Source of the DNA: Candidatus Peribacteraceae bacterium
GTDB lineage: Bacteria; Patescibacteriota; Gracilibacteria; Peribacterales; Peribacteraceae
Length of the DNA: 64,000 bases
Direction: 5' to 3'
Assembly (NCBI GenBank): GCA_028703445.1
Contig: JAQVMW010000004.1
Coordinates: 1 to 64,000 of the forward strand
A program made the position numbers and the translations under genes. A model generated the notes under the pieces. It did not search any database. It was not told the DNA's origin and saw only the letters and a program-made list of their open reading frames with translations. Numbering within the stretch: the stretch's first letter is position 1; each line of letters starts with the position of its first letter. This document shows, piece after piece, positions 50,924 through 58,652 of the stretch.

Positions 50924-52431
50924 ATCAACGAAGGCACGAGGCAGCCAACATTACGCGTCAAAATATCAGGCTTCACCTCGGAATTTCTCACATCATCTTC
51001 GGTCGCTTCTCCTGACAGGACGAGAATGGAAAGAGTGCCCGATGCCTTTCCCAAGCCAATATCTGTCGAGAGCCTGTCGCCTATCGTAACCGCTTCCGAC
51101 GGAGCGACGTGCTTCTTCTCCAGAGTGGGCAAGATCATCTCCGGCGACGGCTTGCCGAAGATCCTCTCCGGACGCCGGCCGGTTGTCATTTCGAGCATCG
51201 TCGTGAGCGTGCCGATATCAGGAACCGGTCCGAATTCCGTGGGGCACACAAGATCCGCATGCGTCGCGAAGTATCGCACACCCGTGTGAAGATGGGCAGC
51301 CGCCGTACGCAATTTTTCATAGGTGAGCTCAGTGTCGTACGTGGTGATGATGGCCTGCGGACTCCTGGCATCCACCACAAATCCCCTCTGCTGCATCCGC
51401 TCCGTCACGCGTGCCGTCGCGAGAGGATAGATACGCGAAATTCCCTCTTTCTGCAAAAACGCCACCAGCGCATCCATGGGCAGAAGAATGTGATCCTCGT
51501 CCATAGGGAGACCGAATGACAGAAATTTATGGACGTAATCCGGCGGGGTTTTCGACGTGTTATTCGAGACGACATAGATTTCTCTTCCGAGGGACGTAAG
51601 CGCTCCCCAGAATTCCCGTGCGCCTGGAATGAGCGTATTGCCCGTGTACAGCGTCCCGTCCCCATCCAGAAAATAACACTTCTTCTCCCCGAGATCCGCA
51701 ATACCGGGATGAAAGATCATCTGGGCAATCCGAAGATCCTCATGATCGTCCACTTCCCACCACCGCAACCCCGCGATATCGTGCGGCCGGGCGAGCATGG
51801 CTTTGCGCATGCAGAGATCATGCAGAAAAACCTCTGTCCATTGATTGCCCCACCTCTTCTCATCGTGTTCCATTTTCTCCGTCAGCGTCTGAGCGATGAC
51901 CTGCGCATCACACTTGAGAAATTTGTACACGTCGATAGAGCAGCCATAGGCCGCATCGCAACCGATGGTCTTTGCGATGCCGTTGATCCTTCCGCTCAAA
52001 TCCAGTGTCACTTTCATCGATTCGCCGATAGAGCGGCCCACATCGACCGCGAAGAGACTCTCGTCTGTTTCCGCAAGAAGGCCACCGATGATCTGCCCAT
52101 CGAACACAACATCGCCGTTCATGAGAAGCACATCTTCATCGAGATGCTTGCGCGCACAATAGAGGGAATAGGCATTGTTCGTCGTCTGGAACTTCTCGTT
52201 CTTCTCAAAAGAGAATGCTACGTCGGGGTACCGCCTCGTGCAGTATTCAACAATGCACTCGCTTCTGTACCCTGTGCACAAGACGATAGACGTTACATGG
52301 TGCTGGAGAAGCGCGTCGATCTGCCATCCAAGAATGGGTTTTCCATGCACCTCAACGAGCGCCTTCGGGATGTCGTCAGTCAACGGACGTAAGCGGGTCC
52401 CCTGGCCGGCTGCGAGAATGATCGCTTTCAT
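50920..52431 (-). CDS. Fused sugar/polyol nucleotidyltransferase and HAD-IIA phosphatase
   Basis: A 503-aa two-domain enzyme. Residues 1-240 are a nucleotidyltransferase with MKAIILAAGQGTRLRPLTDD and DEDVLLMNGDVVF. Residues about 250-503 are a NagD-like HAD phosphatase: nucleophile motif CYFLDGDGTLYTGN, VVSNNTSKTP, and motif IV VTIGDRLSTDIGLGKASG. The pair would make an NDP-activated sugar or polyol and remove or supply its phosphate. With the coupled glycerophosphotransferase downstream, a CDP-glycerol-type precursor is the best guess (inference). All catalytic motifs look intact. Confidence 0.82.
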   Translation of the reverse strand: MKAIILAAGQGTRLRPLTDDIPKALVEVHGKPILGWQIDALLQHHVTSIVLCTGYRSECIVEYCTRRYPDVAFSFEKNEKFQTTNNAYSLYCARKHLDEDVLLMNGDVVFDGQIIGGLLAETDESLFAVDVGRSIGESMKVTLDLSGRINGIAKTIGCDAAYGCSIDVYKFLKCDAQVIAQTLTEKMEHDEKRWGNQWTEVFLHDLCMRKAMLARPHDIAGLRWWEVDDHEDLRIAQMIFHPGIADLGEKKCYFLDGDGTLYTGNTLIPGAREFWGALTSLGREIYVVSNNTSKTPPDYVHKFLSFGLPMDEDHILLPMDALVAFLQKEGISRIYPLATARVTERMQQRGFVVDARSPQAIITTYDTELTYEKLRTAAAHLHTGVRYFATHADLVCPTEFGPVPDIGTLTTMLEMTTGRRPERIFGKPSPEMILPTLEKKHVAPSEAVTIGDRLSTDIGLGKASGTLSILVLSGEATEDDVRNSEVKPDILTRNVGCLVPSLM

Positions 52432-52498
52432 AGGTCACATCCGTTCCGGTAAACAACAAGGCAAGAGAAATTACCCGACGAAGAAAGGGAGGGAGGCA

Positions 52499-53131
52499 TC
52501 ACAGTCCCAACTGCTTGCGGATCTCCGCCGCCTGGTCCTGTTCCTGACCGCGTGCGGCCTGCTGCACCGAGATCGCCTGCAGATCGCGCCAGTCCTCGGC
52601 ATGCTTCTGCTCCAGCTTCTGGAGCTGCAGAAGATGTTTGGGCGAAAGCTCCGAGAACTTATGCTTCTCCTCCTCCAGAATCTTCTGGAGCTCATCGATC
52701 TGGAACTGCGAGAGCTTGGGAATCGCCATGATGATGCGCCACTTCTCGTCGCGCGTGAGCGAGATCGATCCGCGCAGGAATGTCAGAAACTTCTGGTCGT
52801 CGAACTTGGTCTCGGGATGCGCGGGGACGGGAATCTTGTCGTTCGTGAGAGCCGACGTGATGCTGCCGAACCGGTAGTTGCCCACCTCTGCGAGAATCTT
52901 GAGATCCTCGTCATCGAATCCCATCTCCTTCGTCGCTTTGGTGCCCGGAGGCGGAGGCGGCGGACCCTGGTCCGCCTGAGGCGCTGCGCCGTCCTGCGCA
53001 CCACCGGCCTGCTGCCCCTGCTGAGGAGGCGGGGGCGGGGGCGAACCGAACACCTGCGTGGGATCAAGTCCGCCGGCGGGAACCGGATCGCCCGGTCGGG
53101 GGGGCTGTGGAGGAATGGGGGTTTGAGCCAT
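52499..53131 (-). CDS. Proline-rich protein with C-terminal coiled coil, unknown function
   Basis: A 210-aa cytoplasmic protein. The first 65 residues are Pro/Gln/Gly-rich and probably disordered (PPPPPPQQGQQAGGAQ). The rest is charged and helical, with TRDEKWRIIMAIPKLSQFQIDELQKIL and HLLQLQKLEQKHAEDWRDLQ suggesting a coiled coil. No family recognised. It lies 24 bases downstream of recG on the same strand. Confidence 0.6.
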   Translation of the reverse strand: MAQTPIPPQPPRPGDPVPAGGLDPTQVFGSPPPPPPQQGQQAGGAQDGAAPQADQGPPPPPPGTKATKEMGFDDEDLKILAEVGNYRFGSITSALTNDKIPVPAHPETKFDDQKFLTFLRGSISLTRDEKWRIIMAIPKLSQFQIDELQKILEEEKHKFSELSPKHLLQLQKLEQKHAEDWRDLQAISVQQAARGQEQDQAAEIRKQLGL

Positions 53132-53154
53132 AGAAACAAGAGAAAGAGACTGTT

Positions 53155-55224
53155 CTAGAGTCTAGCAGCCAATCCGCTCCCGGCAAATGGCTTTTCGCCC
53201 AAAGTGCGCTCCGCCGCCCGCCTCGCCCGCACGATGAATTCCGGCTGCACGAACTCCTGGAAGGCGCCGAAGGAAAACCCACTCTGGCGCGTGCCAAACA
53301 GCTCTCCGAAGCCACGGAGCTTCAGGTCGATCTCGGCAAGGATGAACCCGCTGTCGTGCTCCTCCATGGCCTTGAGACGGGGTGAGCGTGCCTGTTCGAC
53401 CGTGGTGGTGGCGAGAAAACAATTGCTCTGATGTTCCCCGCGTCCCACACGCCCGCGAAACTGATGCAGCTGCGCGAGTCCGAATCGCTCCGCCCCTTCG
53501 ATGAGCATGATCGAGGCATTCGGCACGTCGATGCCCACTTCGATGACCGCCGTCGAAACGAGCAGGTCTACCTGCCGCTCCTTGAACAATCGCATAATCC
53601 GCTGCTTCTCCCTGGGCTGCATCCGGCCGTGCAGAACCGCAATGCGTCGTCGCGGAAAGCTTTCTTTAAGCCTTCGTTCCTCGTTCTCCACACTCTTTAC
53701 CTCGGCCATTTCCTCATGATCTGAAGCAGTGATCAGCGGACAGATCACAAATACCTGCCTTCCCTCTCCAATCTGCTGGTCGATGAACCGTTCCACGGTG
53801 ACGCGGTCGCGGGGCGAGACCACCTTCGTGTGGATTTTCTTGCGGTTGCCGGGCTTCTCGAGCAGAACCGAGAGATCATGGTGCCCGTACGCGGTGAGCG
53901 CGAGCGTGCGGGGAATCGGCGTTGCCGTCATCGTGAGCACATGCGGACTCCCCTTCTCCTGCAAACGGACGCGCTGATCCACGCCGAAGCGGTGCTGCTC
54001 ATCGACGATGACAAACTTGAGATCGGCGAATGTCACCGCCTCCTGAATGAGCGCATGCGTCCCGATGACGATATCCGTCTTGCCCTCTGCCACGGACCGG
54101 CGCATTGCTGCGGCATCCGCCGCGCGGAGCGATCCGACGAGCAGTGACACTGTCGGCATGCGGAACACAGGCACCCGCTCCCCTTTCGCGCGTCGCGCCG
54201 CCAGATCGTTGTGAAGCGCAACGAGCATGCGCGCGATCGTTTCGGCATGCTGACGCGCGAGCACCTCCGTGGGCACCATGAGGGCACACTGGCCTCCGTG
54301 CGCGAGCACGTTTGCCATCACGGCCGCGGCCACCAGCGTCTTGCCCGAACCCACATCCCCTTCGAGCAGCCGCGACATGGCCGTGTCTTTCTCCATGTCC
54401 CGCAGGATCTCGTAGATCGCGATCTTCTGACTCTTCGTCGGCGTGAACTTGAGCGTCTGGAAGAACGCCTTGATGATTTCCGGATCCATGGGGATCTTCA
54501 GCCGCTCCTGCCGGAACCGCTGCCATTCCTGCCGCTGTGTCAGCGCCTCAAGCTGGATGCGATACATCTCTTCAAACGCCAGCCGTTCGCGGGCGCGGGC
54601 AACGTCCTCCGGCTTCCCGGGGAAGTGGAGCGCCTCGATGGCCATCGCACGGGAGAGCAGATGCTCCTCCTCCAGAACTTCTTTCGGAAGCGTTTCAGGG
54701 AGATTCCGCATGACGCTCCGAAGGAAGACCATCTTCTCCCGTAGCCATTTCGTTGAAATGATGTCGTGCTGCGGATAGATCGGCACCAGGCGTCCGGCAT
54801 GCACGAGCGGACGCGTTCCGGCACGCTCGAACTGCGGACTCATCATCTTGAGCTTGTATCCTTCCTCCTCAATCTTTCCGGTCAAAACGACCTCGTCGCC
54901 ATCGGTCAGCATGCGCTTGACGTGCGGCTGGTTGAACCAAACCACCTCCGCACTGTCACCGTTCAGATCCATGAAGAGCGCCTTCACGAGCATTTTCCGT
55001 TTGCGCGTGCGCACAAGTTCGATGCGGCTCACCGTCCCGCGCACCGTCACCTTCTCGCCCAGGGGCGCATCGCCGATCGTCTGGATCTGGCTCAGGTCTT
55101 CGTGCGCCCGGGGCAAGTACCCCGCAAGTTGTTCCACGGTCTCGATGCTCATGGCCTTCAGCGCATCGATGAACGCCGGCGTGGTCCGGAGGAGTGCCAC
55201 GGTGAGGGAATCGCTGAGTTTCAC
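53155..55224 (-). CDS. recG: ATP-dependent DNA helicase RecG
   Basis: Branch-migration helicase that rescues stalled forks. The N-terminal wedge domain has an OB fold (GEKVTVRGTVSRIELVRTRKRKML). The motor has Walker A RLLEGDVGSGKTLVAAAV, DEQH box VIVDEQHRFGV, TMTATPIPRTLA, and QFRGRVGRG; the C-terminal LRGFGELFGTRQSG is typical of RecG. Length is 689 aa from the GTG chosen because TATGAT ends six bases before it; another GTG 20 codons upstream is possible. The frame opposite also stays open but encodes nothing recognisable. Confidence 0.94.
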   Translation of the reverse strand: MKLSDSLTVALLRTTPAFIDALKAMSIETVEQLAGYLPRAHEDLSQIQTIGDAPLGEKVTVRGTVSRIELVRTRKRKMLVKALFMDLNGDSAEVVWFNQPHVKRMLTDGDEVVLTGKIEEEGYKLKMMSPQFERAGTRPLVHAGRLVPIYPQHDIISTKWLREKMVFLRSVMRNLPETLPKEVLEEEHLLSRAMAIEALHFPGKPEDVARARERLAFEEMYRIQLEALTQRQEWQRFRQERLKIPMDPEIIKAFFQTLKFTPTKSQKIAIYEILRDMEKDTAMSRLLEGDVGSGKTLVAAAVMANVLAHGGQCALMVPTEVLARQHAETIARMLVALHNDLAARRAKGERVPVFRMPTVSLLVGSLRAADAAAMRRSVAEGKTDIVIGTHALIQEAVTFADLKFVIVDEQHRFGVDQRVRLQEKGSPHVLTMTATPIPRTLALTAYGHHDLSVLLEKPGNRKKIHTKVVSPRDRVTVERFIDQQIGEGRQVFVICPLITASDHEEMAEVKSVENEERRLKESFPRRRIAVLHGRMQPREKQRIMRLFKERQVDLLVSTAVIEVGIDVPNASIMLIEGAERFGLAQLHQFRGRVGRGEHQSNCFLATTTVEQARSPRLKAMEEHDSGFILAEIDLKLRGFGELFGTRQSGFSFGAFQEFVQPEFIVRARRAAERTLGEKPFAGSGLAARL

Positions 55225-55309
55225 GGAGAAATCATACGCGAGAAGCGGCCAGCGAACAGCTGTCAGTATTCGGCATGTTCGCACGCCGATCGCCGATCAC
55301 TGCACGCTC

Positions 55310-55340
55310 AAAAAGGCCTTCCACGCGCGTGGAAGGCCTT
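55310..55340 (-). terminator. Terminator with 28-bp perfect palindrome
   Basis: AAGGCCTTCCACGC followed by its complement GCGTGGAAGGCCTT. On the minus strand the stem is followed by TTTTT. It terminates the small membrane-protein gene before recG. Confidence 0.85.
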
Positions 55341-55365
55341 CGTTCACTCTCTCTTCGAGGACCGT

Positions 55366-55647
55366 TTACCCTTCGAGAACTTTTCGGACATCGACCAGCT
55401 CGCCTGTGCTCCTGGGAACCTTCCTCCTCCTACTCCTCCTACTCCTCCTCCAACTGAGAAAGCATTCCACCAGGCAACCGAGCCCCACGAGCGTGAAAAC
55501 AAGCGGCCATGCGACCATTGTCAATCCCATGAAAAAGAGTTCCTCCGGGGCGCGGTAATACCACCCATCGTCCTGGAGCCATACGAGCCCTATCCCTACT
55601 GCGAGGTACACGCACAAACCACCTATCATCAACACGATTATTCCCAC
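55366..55647 (-). CDS. Small two-helix membrane protein, unknown function
   Basis: A 93-aa protein with two membrane helices (IIVLMIGGLCVYLAVGIGLVW and MGLTMVAWPLVFTLVGLGCLV) separated by a short loop DDGWYYRAPEELF, and a basic tail (SWRRSRRSRRRK). No family recognised. A strong terminator 26 bases downstream on the same strand supports it being a real gene. Confidence 0.6.
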   Translation of the reverse strand: MGIIVLMIGGLCVYLAVGIGLVWLQDDGWYYRAPEELFFMGLTMVAWPLVFTLVGLGCLVECFLSWRRSRRSRRRKVPRSTGELVDVRKVLEG

Positions 55648-55743
55648 GGAACATCTCCATTTCTCCTCGATGTTGTGAGAGAGCGAACATATGGCACAGT
55701 ATCACTTTTGGTCGGTGCAACAACGCGGTATCCTTCCTTTCAT

Positions 55744-56208
55744 ATGAAATACCTCGCCGCCCTCGGCCTCTCTCTCCTTCAGCTCACATTCCCTTTCGGC
55801 ACCCTCGCTACGAACATAGAGGAGGAGCTCACATCCGAGCAGGTGCAGGAACAGCAGTGGGATACCGAGTGTCGTGCCACCCTCCCGTACGGCCAGGGCG
55901 ATTTGGAAGCCGCGCTGCTCTTCAGGCTTCGCCAGTGCGTCAACCGCAAGCAGAATGCGTGGACGATCGAGCAGAAGCTCGCGCAGGAACGTGAGCGTTT
56001 GAGCCAGCGCTCTGAGCGCGAAAGGGCGCGCCGCGAAAACGTGCTCTCCCGCCTGCGCTCCGGCGTGCAGCAGCGCATCGAAAATGCCCTTCCGCGTCGT
56101 GCCGAGCAGGGCACGCTCCTCCTGCGCTATCGCACCCGCCGTCGGTATCAGGAGGTGCACCAGAATATCCGGCAACCGGGGAGCACGAATGCCACGACGG
56201 AGGATTAG
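55744..56208 (+). CDS. Secreted coiled-coil protein, unknown function
   Basis: A 154-aa protein with a signal peptide (KYLAALGLSLLQLTFPFGTLA). The mature part is highly charged and helical (QNAWTIEQKLAQERERLSQRSERERARRENVLSRLRSGVQQRIE), consistent with a coiled coil, and ends in a disordered tail. Two cysteines (CRATL and RQCVN) may pair outside the cell. The frame is open for almost 1 kb upstream, but that stretch is antisense to recG. Confidence 0.6.
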   Translation: MKYLAALGLSLLQLTFPFGTLATNIEEELTSEQVQEQQWDTECRATLPYGQGDLEAALLFRLRQCVNRKQNAWTIEQKLAQERERLSQRSERERARRENVLSRLRSGVQQRIENALPRRAEQGTLLLRYRTRRRYQEVHQNIRQPGSTNATTED

Positions 56209-56228
56209 GGAGTACAAACCTCCATCCC

Positions 56229-56264
56229 CCCGCCCGTACCGATCCTCGGTACGGATCGGGCGGG
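56229..56264. repeat. Nested hairpin CCCGCCCG-TACCGA-...-TCGGTA
   Basis: Outer arms CCCGCCCG/CGGGCGGG enclose an inner hairpin TACCGA-TCC-TCGGTA; an unpaired CGGAT lies on the 3' side. The same architecture recurs at 57424-57458. Confidence 0.7.
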
Positions 56265-56268
56265 CCAA

Positions 56269-56354
56269 CCCCTTCCTCCACAAAAGGAAGGGGAGCACAT
56301 CAAACGGTGAAACAACTACAAACACAAACATTCCCCCTCTTTGTGGAGAGGGGG
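56269..56354. repeat. Two C/G-rich hairpins
   Basis: CCCCTTCCT/AGGAAGGGG (56269-56277 with 56285-56293, loop CCACAAA) and CCCCCTCT/AGAGGGGG (56333-56340 with 56347-56354, loop TTGTGG). Both loops contain a TCCACAAA-type word or its complement, so the two form an inverted pair of related elements. Confidence 0.6.
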
Positions 56355-56371
56355 CGAGGGGGAGAGGAAAA

Positions 56372-57316
56372 TTACGGCTGCAATATCTCTGCATCAGACA
56401 TTCCTTCCACTGCGATCGTCACTTCCTTCACGAACGGGAACTGCCTGAGCGTGCGCTCGATCTGAGAGCGGATGGCCGCAACACGGCAGGATCCGGCAAC
56501 CCCTTCCACAAGTGCTTTGTTGAACGTTACGGTCACGTTCCCGTCGTCATCCTTCAGCGAGCGAACGATGAGTCCATCAGGGAGAACCGAGAAAAATCCT
56601 TGCCGCTGTTCCAAAATGCCGGGACCGCTGATGAGCTCCCGAAGAGATGCGGCAAGCAAATCCTCGGAGACCGAAACGCGGCGGGCAACGGGGTAGGAAA
56701 CGTCGCAGTACATCGTTTTGGGATCGCGCTCAGTGTTCCCGAAAAAGGCTTTGATTTCCACGGAGGCAATGGGAGGGAACCGAACGGGAATGACTACTGC
56801 CTGCTCCAGGAGCTTCCCCTTCTGCGTAAAGAGCGAAACCGTCAGCGTCCCTCCGGTGCCGAGCGGTCGCGGAAAAGAAACCGACGCGCTGAAAGGGACG
56901 ATCTGGCCGGAAAGTGCTTTGGGCAAGGGAATGCGATCCTCCGCCAGTGCAAACTCATCTCTATCCGTAAGGAGCAGACGCGCAGTCGTTCCACTCCCAA
57001 TGCGCACATCACCCTCTACGACCAAAGGCAATGCAATAGCCTGATCCGAACGGGGTTCCACGATACGCAGTCTGCTGTCAGCGGACGCATAGTAGATTGC
57101 GTTGCCGGCGATGCAGCGCGGCGGAGAGGTCTGTTCCACCGGGAACTTCAGTTGCTGGCAGGAGGCGAAGTCCACGGCAGCCGCTCTCTTCGAGGGCGCG
57201 ACATCCGGGCACCATGCGGCGGAACAGAAGAAGAATAACCCGGCACCCGCAGCAAGCAGGAGGAGAAGGAGTGAAGCCAGCAAAATGCCGATGATCGTGC
57301 GATGGAAGGCGGTCAC
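56372..57316 (-). CDS. GerMN-domain membrane-anchored protein
   Basis: A 314-aa protein. The N-terminal anchor is IGILLASLLLLLLAAGAGLFFF. An Ig-like Gmad2-type domain (SRLRIVEPRSDQAIALPLVVEG ... FPRPLGTGGTLTVSLFTQKG) precedes a C-terminal GerMN domain (VEIKAFFGNTERDP ... SLRELISGPG ... VTVTFNKALVEGVAGS ... IERTLRQFPFVKEVTIAVEG). GerMN/Gmad2 pairs were named from spore-germination proteins but occur in many non-sporulators, probably binding cell-wall components. GTG start; TAGGAT lies eight bases upstream on its strand. Confidence 0.82.
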   Translation of the reverse strand: MTAFHRTIIGILLASLLLLLLAAGAGLFFFCSAAWCPDVAPSKRAAAVDFASCQQLKFPVEQTSPPRCIAGNAIYYASADSRLRIVEPRSDQAIALPLVVEGDVRIGSGTTARLLLTDRDEFALAEDRIPLPKALSGQIVPFSASVSFPRPLGTGGTLTVSLFTQKGKLLEQAVVIPVRFPPIASVEIKAFFGNTERDPKTMYCDVSYPVARRVSVSEDLLAASLRELISGPGILEQRQGFFSVLPDGLIVRSLKDDDGNVTVTFNKALVEGVAGSCRVAAIRSQIERTLRQFPFVKEVTIAVEGMSDAEILQP

Positions 57317-57423
57317 GAGCAGCTATCCTACCAGAAAGTTCCTTACGATCCTGTCTTTCAGGAAGAGGAACAAATCCCCTGTCCCACCTGCGTCCCTCTG
57401 CTAGGATGACACGCATCGTGGTG

Positions 57424-57458
57424 CCCGCCCGTACCGAACGTCGGTACGTTCGGGCGGG
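57424..57458. repeat. Nested hairpin, second copy
   Basis: CCCGCCCG, TACCGA-ACG-TCGGTA, CGTT, CGGGCGGG. Compared with 56229-56264 the inner loop (ACG for TCC) and the 3' bulge differ while all paired bases are kept. Confidence 0.7.
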
Positions 57459-57507
57459 TAGATCATTTGCCCAGTCCAGTGCTTGCGGGATGTCATGAAA
57501 GAACGCA

Positions 57508-57664
57508 CGCTCTCCCCCACGACATGATCTATTATTCCACCAGTATCAATCGGGGTGTAGCTCAGTTGCCCAGCACCGCTCTGCGGTGCGTCATAAATAA
57601 GACGCGCTCTACCCCGACATGATCTATCATTCCATCAGTATCAATTCGGGGTGTAGCTCAGTTG
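57508..57664 (+). repeat. Direct duplication of the tRNA-Pro leader and 5' end
   Basis: About 60 bases (CGCTCT..CCCC..GACATGATCTAT ... CAGTATCAAT ... CGGGGTGTAGCTCAGTTG) occur at 57508-57568 and 57605-57664 with a few differences. The second copy runs on into the intact tRNA-Pro, the first into a broken one. Confidence 0.75.
57551..57614 (+). pseudogene. Broken partial copy of tRNA-Pro
   Basis: The first 18 bases of the tRNA (CGGGGTGTAGCTCAGTTG) are followed by hairpins GCACCGC-TCT-GCGGTGC and GCGTC-ATAAATAA-GACGC. GCGCTCTACC then follows, the reverse complement of the next tRNA segment GGTAGAGCGC. Part of the gene has therefore been inverted and it cannot fold as a tRNA. Confidence 0.65.
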
Positions 57665-57722
57665 GTAGAGCGCACGGTTCGGGACCGTGAGGTCGAAGGT
57701 TCGAGTCCTTTCACCCCGACCA
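57647..57722 (+). tRNA. tRNA-Pro (CGG)
   Basis: Acceptor CGGGGTG/CACCCCG, D arm GCTC/GAGC, anticodon stem CACGG/CCGTG with loop TTCGGGA, T arm GAAGG/CCTTT, encoded CCA. Confidence 0.96.
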
Positions 57723-57853
57723 AATAATCCTCGCAAATAGTTGACGAGAACTTAAATCGGTTTATTTTGACCTAAGCTCTTTCGGACATCGGTTTCTGTG
57801 TGCGCACACAGGATTGTCTCTAGAGCCACGACACTCATTTCGAGGAGATAGCC

Positions 57854-58432
57854 ATGAAGGTCTTCACAACCGGTCGGGTTGCACAACTGTGCAAGGTCAC
57901 CGCCCGTACGGTGGCAAAGGCGTGGTTCGACACCGGCAAGCTCAAGGGATACCGGATCCCCGGCTCTCAGGACCGACGGATCCCGCGCGAGTATCTGCTT
58001 AGGTTTCTCAGGGATGGCGAGGGTCGGATCAAGCCCGCTGTTCGCAAGAATGCTATTGCCACCCTTGAGGACATGGCGCTCGCAAAGGTCCTCGTCTTCA
58101 CCGACGACCAGGCATTGCGTGACATCGTCCGCAACGCGCTTCCGACGGATCAGGGTTTCAAGGTTGAGTTCTGTGGGAATTGTGCAATCGACTGCATCGG
58201 CGCGATTGCATTTGGTCCCGATGTCATTCTCTTCGACTCTATCTTCAATGGAGGATACATCGAGGAAATCGCACGCGAGGTCAACCTTGACCCGCAACCG
58301 ACGTTTGCAGCCATCGTCAGTGCCGGCTGCCATGTCGGCGAGACTTTCCGCGAGCAATTCGAAATGCCGATCAATGCGGATGTGCTTGCCCGACGGCTAC
58401 GCGAGTTGGTCCGCTTCCACAAGGACATCTGA
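57854..58432 (+). CDS. HTH protein with atypical receiver domain
   Basis: A 192-aa regulator. The N-terminus is a MerR/excisionase-like helix-turn-helix (FTTGRVAQLCKVTARTVAKAWFDTGKLKGYRIPGSQDRRIPREYL), and the rest is a response-regulator receiver fold. The acidic pair (VFTDDQ) and the phosphorylatable Asp (VILFDSIF) are kept, but the conserved Lys before the usual Pro is Met (FEMPIN), so phosphorylation may be altered. A GAGGAG Shine-Dalgarno sits ten bases before the ATG, one of the few clear ones in the window. A likely DNA-binding regulator of unknown targets. Confidence 0.75.
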   Translation: MKVFTTGRVAQLCKVTARTVAKAWFDTGKLKGYRIPGSQDRRIPREYLLRFLRDGEGRIKPAVRKNAIATLEDMALAKVLVFTDDQALRDIVRNALPTDQGFKVEFCGNCAIDCIGAIAFGPDVILFDSIFNGGYIEEIAREVNLDPQPTFAAIVSAGCHVGETFREQFEMPINADVLARRLRELVRFHKDI

Positions 58433-58470
58433 AACCGAAAGAGCTGTGGGAATCCTGCATTCCCGACATG

Positions 58471-58501
58471 ATATGCCCCGTCGCTACGCGACGGGGCATA
58501 T
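58471..58501. terminator. 14-bp perfect hairpin
   Basis: ATATGCCCCGTCGC, loop TAC, GCGACGGGGCATAT. It separates the HTH gene from the ilvA leader promoter. Only a short T-run follows (GGTTTG), so it may be a weak terminator or a repeat. Confidence 0.65.
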
Positions 58502-58504
58502 GGT

Positions 58505-58532
58505 TTGACATCGGAATCAAAACTCCTAGAAT
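58505..58532 (+). promoter_or_regulatory. Promoter of the ilvA leader
   Basis: Perfect TTGACA, 16-base spacer, TAGAAT. Transcription would begin about one to three bases before the leader-peptide ATG. Confidence 0.85.
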
Positions 58533-58540
58533 CCCGTCAC

Positions 58541-58597
58541 ATGGCACTCCGCGCCATTATCAGCAGCATGATTATTACCCCCGCCACCCAGGCGTGA
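58541..58597 (+). CDS. Leader peptide of the ilvA attenuator
   Basis: An 18-codon ORF, MALRAIISSMIITPATQA, with Ile at positions 6, 7, 11 and 12 and Thr at 13 and 16, the regulatory amino acids of threonine dehydratase. Its start is eight bases after the -10 hexamer, so it is probably translated from a leaderless message. Ribosome stalling at the Ile codons would cover CAGCAGC (58561-58567), which otherwise pairs with GCTGCTG (58605-58611). This is the layout of classical amino-acid attenuation as in the enteric ilv operon. Confidence 0.75.
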   Translation: MALRAIISSMIITPATQA

Positions 58598-58650
58598 GGA
58601 AGTAGCTGCTGACTTGTATTCCCCTACTCCCCGCGCCCAGCGGGTTTTTT
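58597..58650 (+). promoter_or_regulatory. Attenuator: antiterminator and terminator
   Basis: Terminator: CCCGC (58630-58634), loop GCCCA, GCGGG (58640-58644), then six T. The alternative pairing AGGA-A-GTAG (58597-58605) with CTACTCC (58624-58630) would use up the left side of the terminator stem. That pairing competes with the CAGCAGC/GCTGCTG helix formed when the leader is not stalled. Confidence 0.75.
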
Positions 58651-58652
58651 GT

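Noticed and set aside
54766..55743. A long open frame antisense to recG, in frame with the secreted coiled-coil gene
   Set aside because: The translation is rich in Arg/His/Leu without domains, and recG on the other strand is unambiguous. Only the part from the ATG at 55744 has a signal peptide.
57551..57614. A second functional tRNA-Pro
   Set aside because: Only the first 18 bases match; the anticodon and T arms are missing and a segment is inverted.
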